DNA of 64,000 nt from Celeribacter naphthalenivorans (GTDB lineage Bacteria > Pseudomonadota > Alphaproteobacteria > Rhodobacterales > Rhodobacteraceae), in assembly GCF_020524585.1 (NCBI RefSeq), contig NZ_JAIVLK010000007.1, positions 124,001 to 188,000 of the forward strand. The letters run 5' to 3'. Under the pieces are notes generated by a model. The model did not search any database and was not told the origin of the DNA. It was given only the letters and a program-made list of their open reading frames with translations. Of this stretch, positions 61,073 through 64,000 are shown one piece after another; the first letter of the stretch is position 1, and each line of letters starts with the position of its first letter. Made by a program: the position numbers and the translations under genes.

Positions 61073-61101
61073 GGGGCTCCTCCCGAATCTTAGGTCAGGT
61101 C

Positions 61102-61118
61102 AAGTCATAGTATGACTT
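61102..61118. promoter_or_regulatory. 17-bp perfect palindrome, probable GntR operator before the UxuA-like gene
   Basis: AAGTCATAGTATGACTT is perfectly symmetric about a central G. Its core TCATA-n-TATGA recurs at 61906-61916 before the GntR gene. It lies between the GntR stop and the UxuA-like start on the minus strand, so it can control the UxuA-like/dehydrogenase operon. Confidence 0.75.
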
Positions 61119-61144
61119 AACGCGCCTGCCTAGCCCCAACTCGA

Positions 61145-61873
61145 TCACCTGTCGGTCGCTTCACTGAGAGCAAGGGAGAGCGCGCGGTAGCGGGCCTGGG
61201 AATTTTCCAGATGCGCGCGCATCGCCGCCCTTGCCTCAACGGCATCCTGGATCGAAATGGCGTGAACGATGCGATCATGTTCCGCCTGAATGGTTTCAAG
61301 GTAGGTCTGGCTACGCGCCTCAGTCAGATTTGGCAGCGAAGCACGTGGGATGGCCGAGGGGCCGAACTGCGACAGGGCCTGTGGGAAATACCCGTTGTTG
61401 GCGGCCGTTGCGATCGCCATATGAAAATCGAAATCCGCTTGAGAGGTGCGGCTCTCATCCAGAATTGATTTTTTCATTATTGAGTTTTTTGACATAATAT
61501 CAAATTCTTGAGAGCTAGTTCGGCGCAGTGCGGCCAATCCGGCGGCCTCCACCTCGATCGCCGTGCGAAACTCGATCAACTCAATTGTACGAGGAATCGA
61601 GCGGCGTTCATCCTGTGACAGAGTCAAAAGAGCGTTGGGCAGTTTCTCCGCCACGAAGACGCCTTTGCCCTGCACCGGATTGACGATGCCTGCGGCACGC
61701 AACTCGGCAATCGCCTCGCGGATGACGGTGCGACTGACGCCAAAGGCCTCCATCAGCTTGGGTTCGGTTGGAAGCTGGGCGCCGAGCGGCGTGCGCCCGC
61801 TTTCAATATCTTGACGGATCTGCGCCACGACACTCTCTGCCAGGCGGGCCTTCGTTTTGCGTACTTCGAGCAT
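61145..61873 (-). CDS. GntR-family transcriptional regulator, FadR subfamily (FCD domain)
   Basis: A 242-aa regulator from the ATG at 61873. The winged HTH is at about residues 10-70 (LAESVVAQIRQDIESGRTPLGAQLPTEPKLMEAFGVSRTVIREAIAELRAAGIV, in parts) and the helical FCD effector domain follows (FRTAIEVEAAGLAA, then FDFHMAIATAANNGYF with metal-ligand-type Asp and His, and EHDRIVHAI). A longer frame begins at 61942, but the operator repeats at 61906-61928 would then be inside the gene. FCD members often answer to sugar acids. It likely represses itself, the UxuA-like operon and the KdgD-like gene. Confidence 0.88.
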   Translation of the reverse strand: MLEVRKTKARLAESVVAQIRQDIESGRTPLGAQLPTEPKLMEAFGVSRTVIREAIAELRAAGIVNPVQGKGVFVAEKLPNALLTLSQDERRSIPRTIELIEFRTAIEVEAAGLAALRRTSSQEFDIMSKNSIMKKSILDESRTSQADFDFHMAIATAANNGYFPQALSQFGPSAIPRASLPNLTEARSQTYLETIQAEHDRIVHAISIQDAVEARAAMRAHLENSQARYRALSLALSEATDR

Positions 61874-61905
61874 ATTTTGAGACTCATGTTGCGTATAGAA
61901 TGGAA

Positions 61906-61928
61906 TCATACTATGACTCATCGTATGA
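61906..61928. promoter_or_regulatory. two adjacent GntR operator-like sites in the divergent promoter
   Basis: TCATACTATGA (61906-61916) is a perfect palindrome, and TCATCGTATGA (61918-61928) is a near copy starting 12 bp later. Both match the core of the 17-bp palindrome at 61102-61118. They lie between the GntR and KdgD-like genes and could control both. Confidence 0.7.
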
Positions 61929-61983
61929 ATTGTTGATATCATCCCTTAATGCTCTCACCAAGTCAAATGTGGGACAGGGGTGA

Positions 61984-62916
<933 letters not shown>

Positions 62917-62927
62917 ACCACATAACC

Positions 62928-62958
62928 GTTTGGCGGCCAAGGAGGATTGGCGCCAAAC
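62928..62958 (+). other. intercistronic hairpin exposing GGAGGA in its loop
   Basis: Positions 62928-62940 (GTTTGGCGGCCAA) pair with 62947-62958 (TTGGCGCCAAAC) apart from one bulged G. The six-base loop is GGAGGA. It lies 11 nt after the KdgD-like stop and 24 nt before the binding-protein start. The likely role is mRNA stabilisation or partial termination; the Shine-Dalgarno-like loop is curious. Confidence 0.6.
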
Positions 62959-62982
62959 AGGAACAACCCAAGGGAGGAAACG

Positions 62983-64000
62983 ATGGGTGTACAATCTTTG
63001 AAGTCCGGGGTCGCCGCTGGCATTCTGGCGGCAAGCCTCGCCGCGAGCGGCATGACCCCCGCCATGGCCGCAACGCCAGAGGACACGCTTGTGTACGGCA
63101 CGTCCTTGGCACAGGTGATTTCTCTCGATCCGCATCAGGGCCAAGAGGTGACCTCGCTGGAGATCATGGCAAATCTCTATGACCGCCTCGTGGCCTCCGA
63201 TGCGGCGGGCAACTTGACGCCGCAACTGGCCGAAAGCTGGGAGATCACCGAGGACGGGATCACCTTCCATCTGAAGGACGCCGTGTTCAACAACACCGGC
63301 AATCCCGTGACCGCTGAGGATGTGGTCTGGTCGATCCGCCGGGTGTTGAAACTGAATCAGGCGCCAGCCGCCAAACTGGGGTCGACGGGATATACGGCAG
63401 AGAATATCGACAGCCTGACCGAGGCACTTGATGACCGCACCTTCCGCATCGCATTGACCGGCGAAGTGGCGGCAGACTTCCTGCTGTATCGCCTCTCCGA
63501 AGTGGCCGCCTCCGTCGTCGAGCGGGCCGAAGTGATGGAGCATGAGGCAGATGGCGATATGGGCAACGGATGGTTGCGGACCCATGCCGCCGGTTCCGGC
63601 CCCTTCGATCTGCAACGCTGGGCGCCGAATGACATCGTGATCATGAATGCCGATGAAGACAACTGGAGCGGCGCGCCCATCCTGAAACGCGTTGTCATGC
63701 GTCACGTGCCCGAAAGCCAGGCCGAGCGCTTGATGCTGGAGCGCGGCGACATCGACATCGCCGGCGCTTTGTCGCCCAAGGATATCGCATATTTCTCGGA
63801 CAAGGACGGGGTCGACGTGCGCGGCATTTCCACCGGCGGGTTCTACGCGCTGGCCATGAATGTCACTCAGGAGCCCTATTCCAACCCCAAAGTGCGCGAG
63901 GCGATTTTCCACGCCATCGACTACGACGGGATCGAGCAGGCGATCATGGGCCCCTACGGCAAAAAGCGCCTGCTTCCGGTGCCGATGGCCTATGAGGGCG
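62983..64000 (+). CDS. ABC transporter substrate-binding protein, family 5 (runs off right edge)
   Basis: The first 339 residues of a family-5 periplasmic binding protein. AGGGAGGAAACG precedes the ATG at 62983. The signal peptide ends at PAMAATP near residue 30. Family features are ISLDPHQGQEVTSLEIMANLYDRLV (about 46-70), AESWEITEDGITFHLKDAVFNNTG and the GSGPFDLQRW strand (about 205). Linked to sugar-acid enzymes, it may import an oligo-uronide, aldarate or glycoside rather than a peptide (inference). The rest of the transporter should lie beyond the window. Confidence 0.9.
   Translation, partial: MGVQSLKSGVAAGILAASLAASGMTPAMAATPEDTLVYGTSLAQVISLDPHQGQEVTSLEIMANLYDRLVASDAAGNLTPQLAESWEITEDGITFHLKDAVFNNTGNPVTAEDVVWSIRRVLKLNQAPAAKLGSTGYTAENIDSLTEALDDRTFRIALTGEVAADFLLYRLSEVAASVVERAEVMEHEADGDMGNGWLRTHAAGSGPFDLQRWAPNDIVIMNADEDNWSGAPILKRVVMRHVPESQAERLMLERGDIDIAGALSPKDIAYFSDKDGVDVRGISTGGFYALAMNVTQEPYSNPKVREAIFHAIDYDGIEQAIMGPYGKKRLLPVPMAYEG

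Overview
The window looks like chromosomal DNA from a marine, heterotrophic alphaproteobacterium, most likely a roseobacter-type Rhodobacteraceae. The reasons are the high G+C coding sequence, the density of solute-binding-protein transporters (three TRAP systems, a Dpp-type and a Pot-type ABC importer, a FepBCDG-type importer and the start of another family-5 importer), and tightly packed catabolic operons with ATGA or TGATG gene overlaps. This is inference from gene content; no rRNA, tRNA, phage, IS element or CRISPR array was seen.

Layout. (1) 1-10380: a partial SDR gene divergent from a family-5 ABC importer (binding protein, two permeases, fused double ATPase). It is followed without a break by a class-V PLP enzyme, an FAD oxidase, an ATC-hydrolase-family protein and an M20 amidohydrolase. 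This reads as an import-and-degrade route for a cysteine-derived or thiazoline-like heterocycle. (2) 10770-19199: an RpiR regulator, a spermidine/putrescine-type importer, diaminopropionate ammonia-lyase and two adjacent carbamoylases (L-type M20 and D-type nitrilase fold). It reads as catabolism of a ureido (carbamoylated) derivative of 2,3-diaminopropionate. (3) 19373-29481: an OmpR/EnvZ-like two-component system divergent from a five-gene translationally coupled operon (three glycosyltransferases, an ABC exporter, a protein with two tandem phosphotransferase domains). I recognise no described pathway with this set. (4) 30068-40770: two paralogous TRAP transporters, both in the unusual order DctQ-DctM-DctP, with a divergent aldehyde dehydrogenase between them and a GMC alcohol dehydrogenase after the second. 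(5) 41074-49427: a catecholate-siderophore-type uptake system (FepB/D/G/C-like) with a TonB-dependent receptor, an IclR regulator and an NtaA/DszA-like flavin monooxygenase, suggesting that the imported chelate may also be degraded. (6) 49671-50954: a lone AAA_14/DUF4143 ATPase. (7) 51172-58399: a TAXI-TRAP transporter with a UspA protein and an RpiR regulator, divergent from a class-III aminotransferase and a BKACE (DUF849) enzyme. (8) 58511-64000: a GntR-controlled sugar-acid locus with a UxuA-like dehydratase, a 2-oxoglutarate-semialdehyde dehydrogenase, a KdgD-like dehydratase and the start of a peptide/opine/oligosaccharide-type binding protein, feeding carbon into 2-oxoglutarate.

Several regulator-operator pairs can be proposed from repeated dyads. 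These are two TGAAAT/ATTTCA dyads 31 bp apart before the Pot-type operon, three TCATA-n-TATGA-type sites around the GntR gene, TGCGGAA boxes shared by the two divergent promoters of the siderophore locus, and a 31-bp-spaced direct repeat before the glycosyltransferase operon. Intercistronic hairpins follow or precede several binding-protein genes and probably set binding-protein to permease ratios.
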